Source of the DNA: Streptomyces smyrnaeus
GTDB lineage: Bacteria; Actinomycetota; Actinomycetes; Streptomycetales; Streptomycetaceae
Length of the DNA stretch: 64,000 bases
Assembly: GCF_017676345.1 (NCBI RefSeq)
Contig: NZ_JAFFZM010000019.1
Coordinates: 62,001-126,000 of the forward strand
Direction of reading: 5' to 3'
Made by a program: the position numbers and the translations under genes. The first letter of the stretch is position 1. Each line of letters starts with the position of its first letter. Below are positions 34,703-43,039 of this stretch, one piece after another. The notes under the pieces were generated by a model that ran no database searches, was not told where the DNA came from, and saw only the letters and a program-made list of their open reading frames with translations.

Positions 34703-36433
34703 GACCTTGTCCCGGTACTGCCGCACCGCTGCCGCGTCCCGGTACGGCTCCAGCCGCCGCTCGAAGTCCCGTACGTACTCGTGCGCCCGCACCGACCGCA
34801 TCTCCGCGGCCTGGTGGGCCGCCTCGGCGCCCAGCGCGCAGGCCTGCTCGATCTCGCCCAGCCCCAGCCGCGCCGTGGCCAGCACCACCCGGCAGAACAG
34901 CCGGCTGCGGGCGAACCCGGCGCTGCGCAGCTGGAGCGAGCGCTCGGCGTGCTGTGCGGCGGCACGATACTGCTGGAGGTCCCGGTGGCAGTGCCCGAAC
35001 TCGTCGGCCAGCTGCGCCTCGTCGAAGAACCGCGCCCAGGCGGGGACGTCCTCGCTGGGCCTGGCGGCCTCCAGCGCCCGCTCAGCGCGGGCCAGCGACG
35101 CCGTGCAGGCCCGTACCTCGCCCAGCACCCCGTGGCCGCGCGCCTCGGCGGCGTGCAGCAGCGCCTGGACCACCGGCGGCACCGAGGTGCCCACGCCCTG
35201 CTGGGCGACCCGGGCCAGCTGCACCGCCTCGCGCCCGTGTCCCAGATAGACGGCCTGCCTGCTCATGGTCACCAGCACATAGGCGCCGAACGCGCGGTCG
35301 CCGGCGGCCTGCGTCAGCCGCAGCGCCTGGACGAAATAGCGCTGCGCCAAACCGTGCGCCGCGATGTCGTAGGAGGTCCAGCCCGCCAGCCGGGTCAGAT
35401 CCGCGGCGGCGGCGAACAGCCGCCGGCCCAGCTGCTCCCCGTAGACGCCGCGCAGCATCGGCTCGGCCTCGTGCTCCAGATACCGCACCAGGGCCTGCCG
35501 CGCATGCCCACCCCCGTAGGCGTGGTCCAGGGCGCGGAAGAGCTCGCACACCGAGCGCAGCGCCGCCACATCACCGCCGGAGACCCGCTGGCCGGGGCCG
35601 CGCTCCACCCGGTCCAGCCGGGCGGCGGCCAGCGACGGCGGCCTGTTCGCCGCTCCCGCACCGCCGCCGAGCCGGGACTGCGCCGGGACCCGCAGCCCAC
35701 CGCCGTGCCCCGCGCCGCCCGCCCCCGGGTGCCCGGCGGCGGCCCCGTGGCCGTGACCGGGACCCTGCCCCGGCCCGTGGTGTCCGTGCCCCGGCCCCGG
35801 TCCCTGTCCACGTGCCGTGCCCAGCCCGCCGCCGACCGCGGACTGCCCGGGCCCGTGTCCGGGGCCCGTCGAACCGCCGGCCGAACCGTGGCCGCCGTGG
35901 CCGCCGGGGCCTGCGGGGCCGCCCGAGCCGTCCGGTTCCGGGCCGCGCGCCACCCGCTCGTCCGCCCGGCCGATCAGCCAGTCCCGGCTCGGTACCACGA
36001 GCCCGGCCGGAGTGAACGCGATCTTGCGCAGCTCGGCGTGGCTGCCGGAGTCCTTACGCCACAATCCGCTGACGATGTCCACCGCCTCGGCGGGCGTCGC
36101 CGCGAACTCCAGCCCCGCGTACACCGGCGCGCACGCGTCGAGGCCGAGGTCCTGAGCCGTCAGCCGCCGCCCCAGGCGGCGGGTGAAGACCTCGGCGATC
36201 AGGGCGGGGGTGGTGCCTCTGGGCTGCTGGCCGCGCAGCCACCGGGTGACCGATGTCTTGTCGTAGCGCAGGTCAAGACCGTGTTCGAGTCCGAGCTGGT
36301 CCACGCGCCTGGCCAGGCCCGCGTTGGAGAAGCCCGCCTCGGCGATCAGGGCGGCGAGCTGGCGGTTGGGGATGCGCTGCTGGGATGGCTGGGCCGCGTC
36401 GTTCACGGACTCCCCAGGTCGTTCCATCGTCAT
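34688..36433 (-). CDS. NsdA-like regulator: HTH plus TPR with a Gly/His/Pro-rich insert
   Basis: 581 residues. The N-terminus (about 22-98) is an XRE-like helix-turn-helix region with NRQLAALIAEAGFSNAGLARRV and TSVTRWLRGQQPRG. A conserved middle with SRDWLIGRADERV follows. Residues about 165-262 are an insert made almost only of Gly, Pro, His and Ala. The C-terminal half (from about 290) is built of TPR-like helices, ending in YEPYRDAAAVRQY-type motifs. The layout resembles the streptomycete NsdA family, negative regulators of development and antibiotic production. It is divergent from lipB. Its targets are unknown. Confidence 0.8.
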   Translation of the reverse strand: MTMERPGESVNDAAQPSQQRIPNRQLAALIAEAGFSNAGLARRVDQLGLEHGLDLRYDKTSVTRWLRGQQPRGTTPALIAEVFTRRLGRRLTAQDLGLDACAPVYAGLEFAATPAEAVDIVSGLWRKDSGSHAELRKIAFTPAGLVVPSRDWLIGRADERVARGPEPDGSGGPAGPGGHGGHGSAGGSTGPGHGPGQSAVGGGLGTARGQGPGPGHGHHGPGQGPGHGHGAAAGHPGAGGAGHGGGLRVPAQSRLGGGAGAANRPPSLAAARLDRVERGPGQRVSGGDVAALRSVCELFRALDHAYGGGHARQALVRYLEHEAEPMLRGVYGEQLGRRLFAAAADLTRLAGWTSYDIAAHGLAQRYFVQALRLTQAAGDRAFGAYVLVTMSRQAVYLGHGREAVQLARVAQQGVGTSVPPVVQALLHAAEARGHGVLGEVRACTASLARAERALEAARPSEDVPAWARFFDEAQLADEFGHCHRDLQQYRAAAQHAERSLQLRSAGFARSRLFCRVVLATARLGLGEIEQACALGAEAAHQAAEMRSVRAHEYVRDFERRLEPYRDAAAVRQYRDKVSALV

Positions 36434-36674
36434 CAGGTCTACGGTCTCCTGCCCTCACGGCTTGTGTCAGACGCCGGGGCGCCCTGCTGGAACGGCGCGA
36501 ATGTAACGGTCCCTCGTACATCGTTCGCCCCCTTCGTCGCGTATTCATCCATACGTGTGAGGGGGCAGCCACCTGCGAGGACGGTGCGCGACGGCCGTAC
36601 AGTGGCTGGGGGCGCGAGCGTGGAGCAGCCCGCCACCCCGGGTGTGCGAAGCGGGCTTACGAAGGAGAGAAGGC

Positions 36675-37529
36675 ATGGGAGAACCCCGGCCGGCGGGTCC
36701 GGCGGACGGTCCGGTGGAGGGCGAACTTCGCTTCGTCCACCTGGGATTCGGCGACAACGCCGTCGACTACCTGGACGCCTGGCAGGAGCAGAAGCGGGTG
36801 CACGCCGCACGCTTCGCCGACGAGATCCCCGACACCTGTCTGATGCTGGAGCACCCTCCGGTCTACACGGCCGGGCGGCGCACCGAGGACAGCGAGCGCC
36901 CGCTTGACGGCACCCCGGTGGTGGACGTCGACCGGGGAGGCAAGATCACCTGGCACGGTCCGGGCCAGCTCGTCGGATACCCGATCCTGAAGCTGCCCCG
37001 CCCCGTCGACGTCGTCGCGCACGTCCGCCGTCTCGAAGAGGCCATGATCCGCGCCTGTGCCGAGCTCGGCCTGGCCACGACGCGGGTCGAGGGCCGCAGC
37101 GGTGTATGGGTGCTGGGCGACGCCGTCGAGAAGCCTGCCCGGGGCGCGGGGAACACCACGCCGGGCGGCGACTCCTCCGGGCTGGCGCTGGACTTCGATC
37201 CCCGGCTGAACCAGGAGGACTACGACCCGCGCCTGATGGGCCCGGAGTACGCGCCCTCCAACGCGGGCCAGCGCGGTGAGGACCGCAAGCTCGCGCAGAT
37301 CGGCATTCGCGTCTCCAAGGGCGTGACCATGCACGGTTTCTCGTTCAACTGCAATCCGGACACGACCGGTTTCGACCGGATCGTCCCCTGTGGCATCCGC
37401 GATGCGGGCGTCACCTCGCTCTCGCAGGAGCTGGGCAGGAATGTTCCGGTCTCCGAGGTGCTTCCTCTCATGGAGAAGCACCTGCGCGAGGTACTGGAGT
37501 CCGCGACCCCGCTGCCCCGCGCGGTCTGA
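36675..37529 (+). CDS. lipB: Octanoyl-[acyl-carrier-protein] transferase
   Basis: 284 residues from the ATG at 36675, chosen for the AAGGAGAG site; the frame is open further up. TCLMLEHPPVYTAGRRT, GGKITWHGPGQLVGYPI and RVEGRSGVWVLGD are LipB core motifs. The catalytic Lys is in DRKLAQIGIRV and the Cys in IVPCGIRDAGVTSL. A loop of about 45 residues is inserted between GVWV and the catalytic Lys compared with short bacterial LipB. It moves octanoate from ACP to lipoyl domains. lipA follows 194 bp later. Confidence 0.95.
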   Translation: MGEPRPAGPADGPVEGELRFVHLGFGDNAVDYLDAWQEQKRVHAARFADEIPDTCLMLEHPPVYTAGRRTEDSERPLDGTPVVDVDRGGKITWHGPGQLVGYPILKLPRPVDVVAHVRRLEEAMIRACAELGLATTRVEGRSGVWVLGDAVEKPARGAGNTTPGGDSSGLALDFDPRLNQEDYDPRLMGPEYAPSNAGQRGEDRKLAQIGIRVSKGVTMHGFSFNCNPDTTGFDRIVPCGIRDAGVTSLSQELGRNVPVSEVLPLMEKHLREVLESATPLPRAV

Positions 37530-37538
37530 GCCGCCGCC

Positions 37539-37583
37539 GGTCCTGCCGGTGCGGCCCCACCCGGGGCCGCCACCGGCGGGACC
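37539..37583 (+). terminator. Terminator-like hairpin between lipB and lipA
   Basis: GGTCCTGCCGGTGCGGCCCC pairs with the complementary run ending GGCGGGACC, with one unpaired base on the right arm and a 4-nt loop. It starts 10 bp past the lipB stop, so lipA is probably read mainly from its own promoter. Confidence 0.7.
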
Positions 37584-37723
37584 GCCCCGGGGCGCTGCCG
37601 TGGGCCGCGCCCCGGGCTCCTTCGGGCCAGGGTGTTTCCTGGGCTCCGGCCCGTACGAAAGCCGTAATCCGCAGGCGTAGGCTGATACCCGCCGCTGAAT
37701 CGAAAGTACGTAGGGAGCCGGAC

Positions 37724-38671
37724 GTGTCCGCTGTCGCACCCGACGGTCGCAAGATGCTCCGCCTGGAGGTCCGCAACAGCCAGACCCCCATCGAGCGCAA
37801 GCCCGAATGGATCAAGACCCGGGCGAAAATGGGCCCCGAGTACAACGCCCTCCAGAGCCTGGTCAAGAGCGAGGGGCTGCACACGGTCTGCCAGGAGGCG
37901 GGCTGCCCCAACATCTTCGAGTGCTGGGAAGACCGCGAGGCGACCTTCCTGATCGGTGGCGAGCAGTGCACCCGCCGCTGCGACTTCTGCCAGATCGACA
38001 CCGGCAAGCCCGCCGAACTCGACCGCGACGAGCCCCGCCGCGTCGCCGAGTCCGTCCGCACGATGGAGCTCCGCTACGCGACCATCACCGGCGTGGCCCG
38101 CGACGACCTCGACGACGGCGGCGCCTGGCTCTACGCCGAGACCGTGCGGCAGATCCACGGGCTGATGCCGGACACCGGCGTCGAACTGCTGATCCCCGAC
38201 TTCAACGCCGAGCCCGACCAGCTCGCCGAGGTCTTCTCCTCCCGCCCCGAGGTGCTGGCGCACAACGTCGAGACGGTGCCGCGCATCTTCAAGCGCATCC
38301 GCCCCGGCTTCCGCTACGAGCGGTCCCTGGAGGTCCTCACCCGCGCCCGCGAGGCGGGACTGGTCGTCAAGTCCAACCTGATCCTGGGCCTGGGCGAGAC
38401 CCGCGAGGAGATCAGCGAGGCCCTGCGCGACCTGCACGAGGCCGGCGCCGAGCTGATCACCATCACCCAGTACCTGCGCCCCACCCCCAGGCATCACCCC
38501 GTCGAGCGCTGGGTGAAGCCGCAGGAGTTCGTCGAGCTGAAGCAGGAGGCCGACGAGATCGGCTACGCGGGCGTCATGTCCGGCCCGCTCGTCCGCTCCT
38601 CGTACCGCGCCGGGCGCCTCTACCAGCAGGCCGTCGAGGCCCGGCAGACGGGCACGACCTCCGCCGCCTGA
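37724..38671 (+). CDS. lipA: Lipoyl synthase (radical SAM)
   Basis: 315 residues from a GTG after TAGGGAG. The auxiliary cluster is CQEAGCPNIFEC. The radical SAM cluster is CTRRCDFC. The C-terminal RSSYRAG Ser ligand is present. It inserts two sulfurs into the octanoyl groups that LipB attaches. Length and motifs are full. Confidence 0.97.
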   Translation: MSAVAPDGRKMLRLEVRNSQTPIERKPEWIKTRAKMGPEYNALQSLVKSEGLHTVCQEAGCPNIFECWEDREATFLIGGEQCTRRCDFCQIDTGKPAELDRDEPRRVAESVRTMELRYATITGVARDDLDDGGAWLYAETVRQIHGLMPDTGVELLIPDFNAEPDQLAEVFSSRPEVLAHNVETVPRIFKRIRPGFRYERSLEVLTRAREAGLVVKSNLILGLGETREEISEALRDLHEAGAELITITQYLRPTPRHHPVERWVKPQEFVELKQEADEIGYAGVMSGPLVRSSYRAGRLYQQAVEARQTGTTSAA

Positions 38672-38766
38672 GCCTCCGGCGGCCGAGCCGCTGGCGCCTC
38701 AGGCGGCGCCCCCGACCGAGGCACCGGCGGTTGAGGCGGCGGCCATTCCGTCCCGTCCTGTTCTGT

Positions 38767-38802
38767 CCCGGTCGGCCCGCGTGGGACGGTGGGCCGACCG
38801 GG
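38767..38802 (+). terminator. Terminator after lipA
   Basis: CCCGGTCGGCCC and GGGCCGACCGGG form a perfect 12-bp stem with a 12-nt loop, about 95 bp past the lipA stop. The rest of the 320-bp gap (38672-38993) holds a likely promoter for the next small gene and a GCGCATGTGCGC palindrome near 38922. Confidence 0.7.
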
Positions 38803-38993
38803 GGCGGGCGGCGACGCCGCACGGCTCCCTCGAAGTGAGCTTCGCCGCACTGGCTTTCGTGGACTTTGACCCTGCGGTCATCGCCTGGTAACACCAATGC
38901 GTAACGCTGAAACCACATACTGCGCATGTGCGCACGGCCGCACGCCGTGCGACAGGGGCGCCCGGTTCAGACGGATGACTGACGGAGGGGACA

Positions 38994-39185
38994 GTGCGGA
39001 CCACCCTGTGGGCACTGGAAGGTCTCGAACATCTTTTCTTCAGCAACGGGCAGCGGGTCGCCCGGCGCAACGCGTGGACGGCGGTCCTTGAGGACCGCCG
39101 CCGGGCCCGTGCCCGGCGCGAGGCGGAAACCGTACTGAACGCCGCGTCGGACCGCCGCCCGCCCCGGCTGACATCCCAGGGCTGA
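38994..39185 (+). CDS. Small conserved streptomycete protein, unknown function
   Basis: 63 residues from a GTG after a strong GGAGGGG site. It begins MRTTLWALEGLEHLFFSNGQ and is followed by a basic stretch RRNAWTAVLEDRRRARARRE. The lipA-small ORF-DUF4191-RDD-glnA order is conserved in streptomycetes, which supports it as real. There is no signal peptide or known domain. Confidence 0.7.
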   Translation: MRTTLWALEGLEHLFFSNGQRVARRNAWTAVLEDRRRARARREAETVLNAASDRRPPRLTSQG

Positions 39186-39224
39186 CCGCGGTCGCGGCCG
39201 GGGCGACTGCCGTACCCCGTACCT

Positions 39225-39396
39225 CGTACCCCCGGCCGCGCGGCGGGCCGCCCGCCCTGCCACGTGCTGGTGTCTTCCGGGGGCGACCCCCGTACCCCCG
39301 GCCGCGCGGCGGGCCGCCCGCCCTCCCACGTGCTGGTGTCTTCCGGGGGCGACCCCCGTACCCCCGGCCGCGCAGCGGACCGCCCGCCCTCCCACG
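39225..39396 (+). repeat. 66-bp tandem repeat, about 2.6 copies, before the DUF4191 gene
   Basis: Units start at 39225, 39291 and 39357 with CGTACCCCCGGCCGCG. The first two are nearly identical over 66 bp; the third breaks off after CCCACGT and runs into the -10 region. Each full unit has a CACGTG step and a hairpin-forming CGGGGGCGACCCCCG run. The 66-bp length is a codon multiple, but no gene is supported across it. Confidence 0.88.
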
Positions 39397-39402
39397 TAAA
39401 CT
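39397..39402 (+). promoter_or_regulatory. -10 element for a leaderless DUF4191 gene transcript
   Basis: TAAACT ends 7 nt before the ATG at 39410, with no ribosome-binding site between. It starts exactly where the third tandem repeat diverges from the first two. Confidence 0.5.
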
Positions 39403-39409
39403 TCACCGC

Positions 39410-40099
39410 ATGGCGAGGAAGGACAACACCGAGAATCCTGGGCGGCTCAAGCAGATCGCTCAGACGTACAAGATGACCCGGCGCGTGGACCGGAAGATCG
39501 GTTGGATCCTGGCCGGCGTGGGGCTTGTCACCTTCGGTGTACTCCTCGCGATCGGCTTTCTGATCGGTCACCCGGTCTACCTGGGCATCGTCGGCGTGCT
39601 GCTGGCCCTGCTGGCGTGCGCGATCGTCTTCGGGCGCCGCGCGGAGCGGGCGGCGTTCGGGCAGATGGAGGGCCAGCCGGGCGCGGCGGCGGCTGTGCTG
39701 GAGAACATCGGGCGCGGCTGGCAGGTCACCCCGGCCGTGGCGATGAACCGCAGCCAGGACGTCGTCCACCGCGCGGTCGGCAAGGCGGGCATCGTGCTCG
39801 TGGGCGAGGGCAACTCGAACCGGCTGCGTGGACTGCTGGCGTCCGAGAAGAAGAAGATGAACCGCGTCGTCGGCGACGTACCGGTCCACACGCTGGTCGT
39901 CGGCACCGGCGAGGACCAGGTCGAGCTGAAGAAGCTGCGCGTCAAGATCCTGAAGCTGCCCCGTACGCTGCAGGGCTCCGAGGTCACTCAGATCAACGAC
40001 CGGCTCCGGGCGCTCGGTGACCTCATGAGCAACATGCCGATCCCGAAGGGCCCGATGCCCAAGGGTATGAAGCTCCCCAAGGGCCCGCAGGGCCGCTGA
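39410..40099 (+). CDS. DUF4191 integral membrane protein
   Basis: 229 residues. Two membrane helices (about 29-75: KIGWILAGVGLVTFGVLLAIG and VYLGIVGVLLALLACAIVFG) are followed by a conserved cytoplasmic part with GRGWQVTPAVAMNRSQDVVHRAVGKAGIVLVGEG. The C-terminus is a Lys/Pro/Gly tail with MPIPKGPMPKGMKLPKGP. It is actinobacteria-specific and always near lipA and glnA. Function unknown. Confidence 0.9.
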   Translation: MARKDNTENPGRLKQIAQTYKMTRRVDRKIGWILAGVGLVTFGVLLAIGFLIGHPVYLGIVGVLLALLACAIVFGRRAERAAFGQMEGQPGAAAAVLENIGRGWQVTPAVAMNRSQDVVHRAVGKAGIVLVGEGNSNRLRGLLASEKKKMNRVVGDVPVHTLVVGTGEDQVELKKLRVKILKLPRTLQGSEVTQINDRLRALGDLMSNMPIPKGPMPKGMKLPKGPQGR

Positions 40100-40130
40100 A
40101 GGCTCGAAGAACGAGCAGGGGAAGAACGAG

Positions 40131-40165
40131 CAGGGTGGGGTTCCCGCGGCGGGAGCCCCACCCTG
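40131..40165. terminator. Bidirectional terminator
   Basis: CAGGGTGGGG pairs with CCCCACCCTG, and CCCGC pairs with GCGGG inside. It is between the convergent DUF4191 and RDD genes. ACCCTGTTGTGTCGGCG occurs twice in tandem just after it. Confidence 0.85.
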
Positions 40166-40202
40166 TTGTGTCGGCGACCCTGTTGTGTCGGCGGCGCTTC
40201 GC

Positions 40203-40673
40203 TCAGATCCGTACCTGCACGGAGCCGGAGAGCCGGTCGTGCAGGCCACGGTTGTCGCGGTCCCAGACGAGCGCGGGGATGGCGAGGCCCAGCAGCACCG
40301 TGCGCACCGCCGTGCGCCACACCGGCAGCTTGCCCAGCCCGTCGAGCGAGACCACGCGCAGCCTCAGCAGCCGCTTGCCCGGCGTGGAGCCGATGGTGCC
40401 GACGGTCAGTAGGCTCATCACGAGGAAGACGACCAGCGCCCAGTTGTTGGTGGCCTCCAGGCGGCGTCCCGCCAGCAGCCCGTAGGCGATGAGGGCCGAG
40501 AGCGCCCAGTCGATGAAGAGCGCACCGACCCGACGCCCGACCGGCGCGATGGCTCCGGGGCCGTCCTCGGGGAGGCCGAGCCGCTTGCCGCGATGGCCGA
40601 AATCGGCCCCCATCTCCTCTGCCGCGGCGCGCGGTCCTGACAGCCACGACCCGATTGCTTCCCTGTTGTCCAC
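40203..40673 (-). CDS. RDD-family membrane protein
   Basis: 156 residues from the GTG at 40673. RRVGALFIDWALSALIAYGLL holds the RDD Arg and Asp, and TPGKRLLRLRVVSLDG is the second motif. Two to three helices are seen. The family's role is unclear (ion or metabolite transport is proposed). The frame is open upstream, but a -10 element 6 nt before this GTG supports it. Confidence 0.88.
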   Translation of the reverse strand: MDNREAIGSWLSGPRAAAEEMGADFGHRGKRLGLPEDGPGAIAPVGRRVGALFIDWALSALIAYGLLAGRRLEATNNWALVVFLVMSLLTVGTIGSTPGKRLLRLRVVSLDGLGKLPVWRTAVRTVLLGLAIPALVWDRDNRGLHDRLSGSVQVRI

Positions 40674-40679
40674 CCGACA

Positions 40680-40685
40680 ACGGTA
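40680..40685 (-). promoter_or_regulatory. -10 element for a leaderless RDD gene transcript
   Basis: On the minus strand TACCGT ends 6 nt before the GTG start. The same hexamer and spacing are seen at the ABC and MFS exporter genes. Confidence 0.4.
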
Positions 40686-40741
40686 TCGCGCCGGTTTCCC
40701 TGGGGAACCGGCCCCGTTGCACCGGCGCCCGGCGGGCTCCT

Positions 40742-40773
40742 GTACGGCGTACATCGAATGCCGTACGCCGTAC
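40742..40773. promoter_or_regulatory. 11-bp perfect inverted repeat between RDD gene and glnA
   Basis: GTACGGCGTAC and GTACGCCGTAC are separated by 10 bp, so the half-site centres are two helical turns apart. It is a good candidate operator for an unknown dimeric regulator, or a hairpin. The rest of the 446-bp gap holds the GlnR site and no gene. Confidence 0.5.
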
Positions 40774-40982
40774 GTTTCCGCACGTCGCGTGCCCCTGCCG
40801 GGCCCGGCGCCGGGCCTCAGGCCCCGGCCCCGGCCCCGACCCAAGAGCCGACCGCGTGCCGGAAACACGTACCGAGCGGCAGCACCCACCACCCATCACC
40901 CCACCACCCCATCGCCCTCCCGGCGAGCTGAAAGTAACGGTCGGACTCCGTACGGTTAAACGCTGCCTGCTCAGCCTGGTGG

Positions 40983-41020
40983 TTAACATCGGCGAAACAG
41001 ATGGGTCATGCTGGAGAAAT
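40983..41020 (+). promoter_or_regulatory. GlnR binding region of glnA (two a/b site pairs)
   Basis: TTAAC-N6-GAAAC-N6-GTCAT-N6-GAAAT fits the streptomycete GlnR consensus gTnAc-N6-GaAAc taken twice, with exact spacing over 38 bp. It ends 99 bp before the glnA start. GlnR would control glnA according to nitrogen supply. Confidence 0.8.
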
Positions 41021-41119
41021 GGCCCCTGCCTAAGGTCGGCCACCAGGCGTGCGGAGCCCTCGTGCTCGCACCCGGAGCCGGAGCAAGCCCGTCCCGACGC
41101 GGCGGGACTAGGAGGATGG

Positions 41120-42535
41120 ATGTTCCAGAACGCCGACGAGGCCAAGAAGTACATCGCGGACAACGACGTCAAATTCATCGACGTCCGGTTCTGCGACCTG
41201 CCCGGCGTCATGCAGCACTTCGCCGTACCGGCGGAGTCCTTCGACCCGGCCGAGAGCCTGATGTTCGACGGCTCCTCGATCCGCGGCTTCCAGGCCATCC
41301 ACGAGTCCGACATGGCCCTGGTCCCGGACCTGTCGACCGCGCGTCTGGACCCGTTCCGCTCCGAGAAGCACCTCAACATCAACTTCTTCATCCACGACCC
41401 GATCACCGGCGAGCAGTACAGCCGTGACCCGCGGAACGTGGCCAAGAAGGCCGAGGCCTACCTCGCCTCCTCCGGTATCGCCGACACCGCGTTCTTCGGC
41501 CCGGAGGCGGAGTTCTACGTCTTCGACGACGTCCGCTTCGAGACGAAGGCGAACGCCGGCTACTACCACATCGACTCCGAGGCGGGCGCCTGGAACACCG
41601 GCGCCGTCGAGGTCGGCGGCAACCGCGGCTACAAGGTCCGCTACAAGGGCGGCTACTTCCCGGCCCCGCCCATCGACCACTTCGCCGACCTGCGCGCCGA
41701 GATCTCCCTCGAACTGGGCCGCGCCGGCCTCCAGGTCGAGCGCCAGCACCACGAGGTGGGCACCGCGGGCCAGGCGGAGATCAACTACAAGTTCAACACG
41801 CTGCTGGCCGCGGCCGACGACCTGATGCTGTTCAAGTACATCGTCAAGAACACGGCCTGGCGCAACGGCAAGACCGCCACCTTCATGCCCAAGCCGATCT
41901 TCGGCGACAACGGCTCCGGCATGCACGTCCACCAGTCCCTGTGGTCCAGCGGCGACCCGCTCTTCTACGACGAGCAGGGCTACGCGGGCCTCTCGGACAC
42001 CGCCCGCTACTACATCGGCGGCATCCTGCGCCACGCCCCCTCGCTGCTGGCCTTCACCAACCCGACGGTGAACTCCTACCACCGCCTGGTCCCCGGCTTC
42101 GAGGCCCCGGTCAACCTGGTCTACTCGCAGCGCAACCGCTCGGCCGCCATGCGCATCCCGATCACCGGCTCCAACCCGAAGGCCAAGCGCGTCGAGTTCC
42201 GCGCCCCGGACCCCTCGTCCAACCCCTACCTGGCCTTCTCCGCCCTCCTCCTGGCAGGCCTGGACGGCATCAAGAACAAGATCGAGCCCGCCGAGCCGAT
42301 CGACAAGGACCTCTACGAGCTCGCCCCCGAAGAGCACGCCGACGTCCCCCAGGTCCCCACCTCCCTCCCCGCCGTCCTGGAAGCCCTCGAGGACGACAAC
42401 GAGTACCTCCAGGCCGGCGGTGTCTTCACCTCCGACCTGATCGAGACCTGGATCGACTACAAGCGCACCAACGAAATCGCCCCCATGCAGCTCCGCCCCC
42501 ACCCCCACGAGTTCGAGCTGTACTTCGACATCTAA
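41120..42535 (+). CDS. glnA: Glutamine synthetase type I
   Basis: 471 residues from the ATG at 41120 (AGGAGG site). The catalytic motifs are MFDGSSIRGFQAIHESDM, FFGPEAEFYVFD, NGSGMHVHQSL and the adenylylation Tyr in NLVYSQRNRSAAMRIP. It is the beta-type GSI controlled by Tyr adenylylation. It makes glutamine from glutamate and ammonia. A GlnR site lies upstream and a terminator about 155 bp downstream. Confidence 0.97.
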   Translation: MFQNADEAKKYIADNDVKFIDVRFCDLPGVMQHFAVPAESFDPAESLMFDGSSIRGFQAIHESDMALVPDLSTARLDPFRSEKHLNINFFIHDPITGEQYSRDPRNVAKKAEAYLASSGIADTAFFGPEAEFYVFDDVRFETKANAGYYHIDSEAGAWNTGAVEVGGNRGYKVRYKGGYFPAPPIDHFADLRAEISLELGRAGLQVERQHHEVGTAGQAEINYKFNTLLAAADDLMLFKYIVKNTAWRNGKTATFMPKPIFGDNGSGMHVHQSLWSSGDPLFYDEQGYAGLSDTARYYIGGILRHAPSLLAFTNPTVNSYHRLVPGFEAPVNLVYSQRNRSAAMRIPITGSNPKAKRVEFRAPDPSSNPYLAFSALLLAGLDGIKNKIEPAEPIDKDLYELAPEEHADVPQVPTSLPAVLEALEDDNEYLQAGGVFTSDLIETWIDYKRTNEIAPMQLRPHPHEFELYFDI

Positions 42536-42690
42536 AGGGCGGGAGCGGGCGACCTGGGCGGAGCCCGGAGAACTCGCTGTGACCGGCGGCACCGGTACCT
42601 GCTGTTTCTCATTGGTCCCGGCTGACATTCCGTCCCTTGCGTACCGAACGCGTAGCAGCACAGCTGCACGGCTTGTCGTTCAGGTAAGCC

Positions 42691-42729
42691 CTGAGGGCCA
42701 TCACCTCTGTCTGGGGTGGTGGCCCTCAG
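42691..42729 (+). terminator. Terminator of glnA
   Basis: CTGAGGGCCA pairs with TGGCCCTCAG and CACC with GGTG inside, separated by an 8-nt loop. It is 155 bp past the glnA stop. Confidence 0.8.
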
Positions 42730-43039
42730 GACGTCGGTCGAGGCCATATTCCATACGGGGAGGGCAGCGCGGATGTCCGAGCGCGGGAGCGGCATGCGCG
42801 GCTAGGGCCAGCGCCGATGGAGCCTCCTCCGCGAACGCCTCCTCCTGCACGCACGACCTCAGCACCTGCGCGCGGGCAACCCGCCCAAGCCCGGTAGAGG
42901 CTCGCGGCCGCCTACCGGGTGGTCGGACATGGCCCCTCGCACCGCACATTCTCCTGAAACGCCTGAAACGCAGGTCGGCCCGGTTCTCTGCCGGGTGGTT
43001 CTCGACCGCGCAGTGCTGATCTGCGCCCGCTGTCCGGTG
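42730..43039. other. 310-bp gap, no supported gene
   Basis: ORFs crossing this gap have no ribosome-binding site and codon use unlike the neighbours. No repeat or RNA gene was recognised. Confidence 0.4.

Noticed and set aside
39225..39396. Tandem repeat as a CRISPR array
   Set aside because: The units abut without spacers, and there are no cas genes; it is a plain tandem repeat.
38699..40249. Long minus-strand ORF opposite lipA-DUF4191
   Set aside because: It is a shadow of the plus-strand genes; its repeat-coded middle follows the 66-bp tandem repeat.
40934..40949. GTAAC step upstream as another GlnR site
   Set aside because: The second half-site at the right spacing (ACTCC) does not match GaAAc.
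42579..43019. 146-codon ORF after glnA
   Set aside because: It crosses the glnA terminator hairpin, lacks a ribosome-binding site and has codon use unlike real genes.
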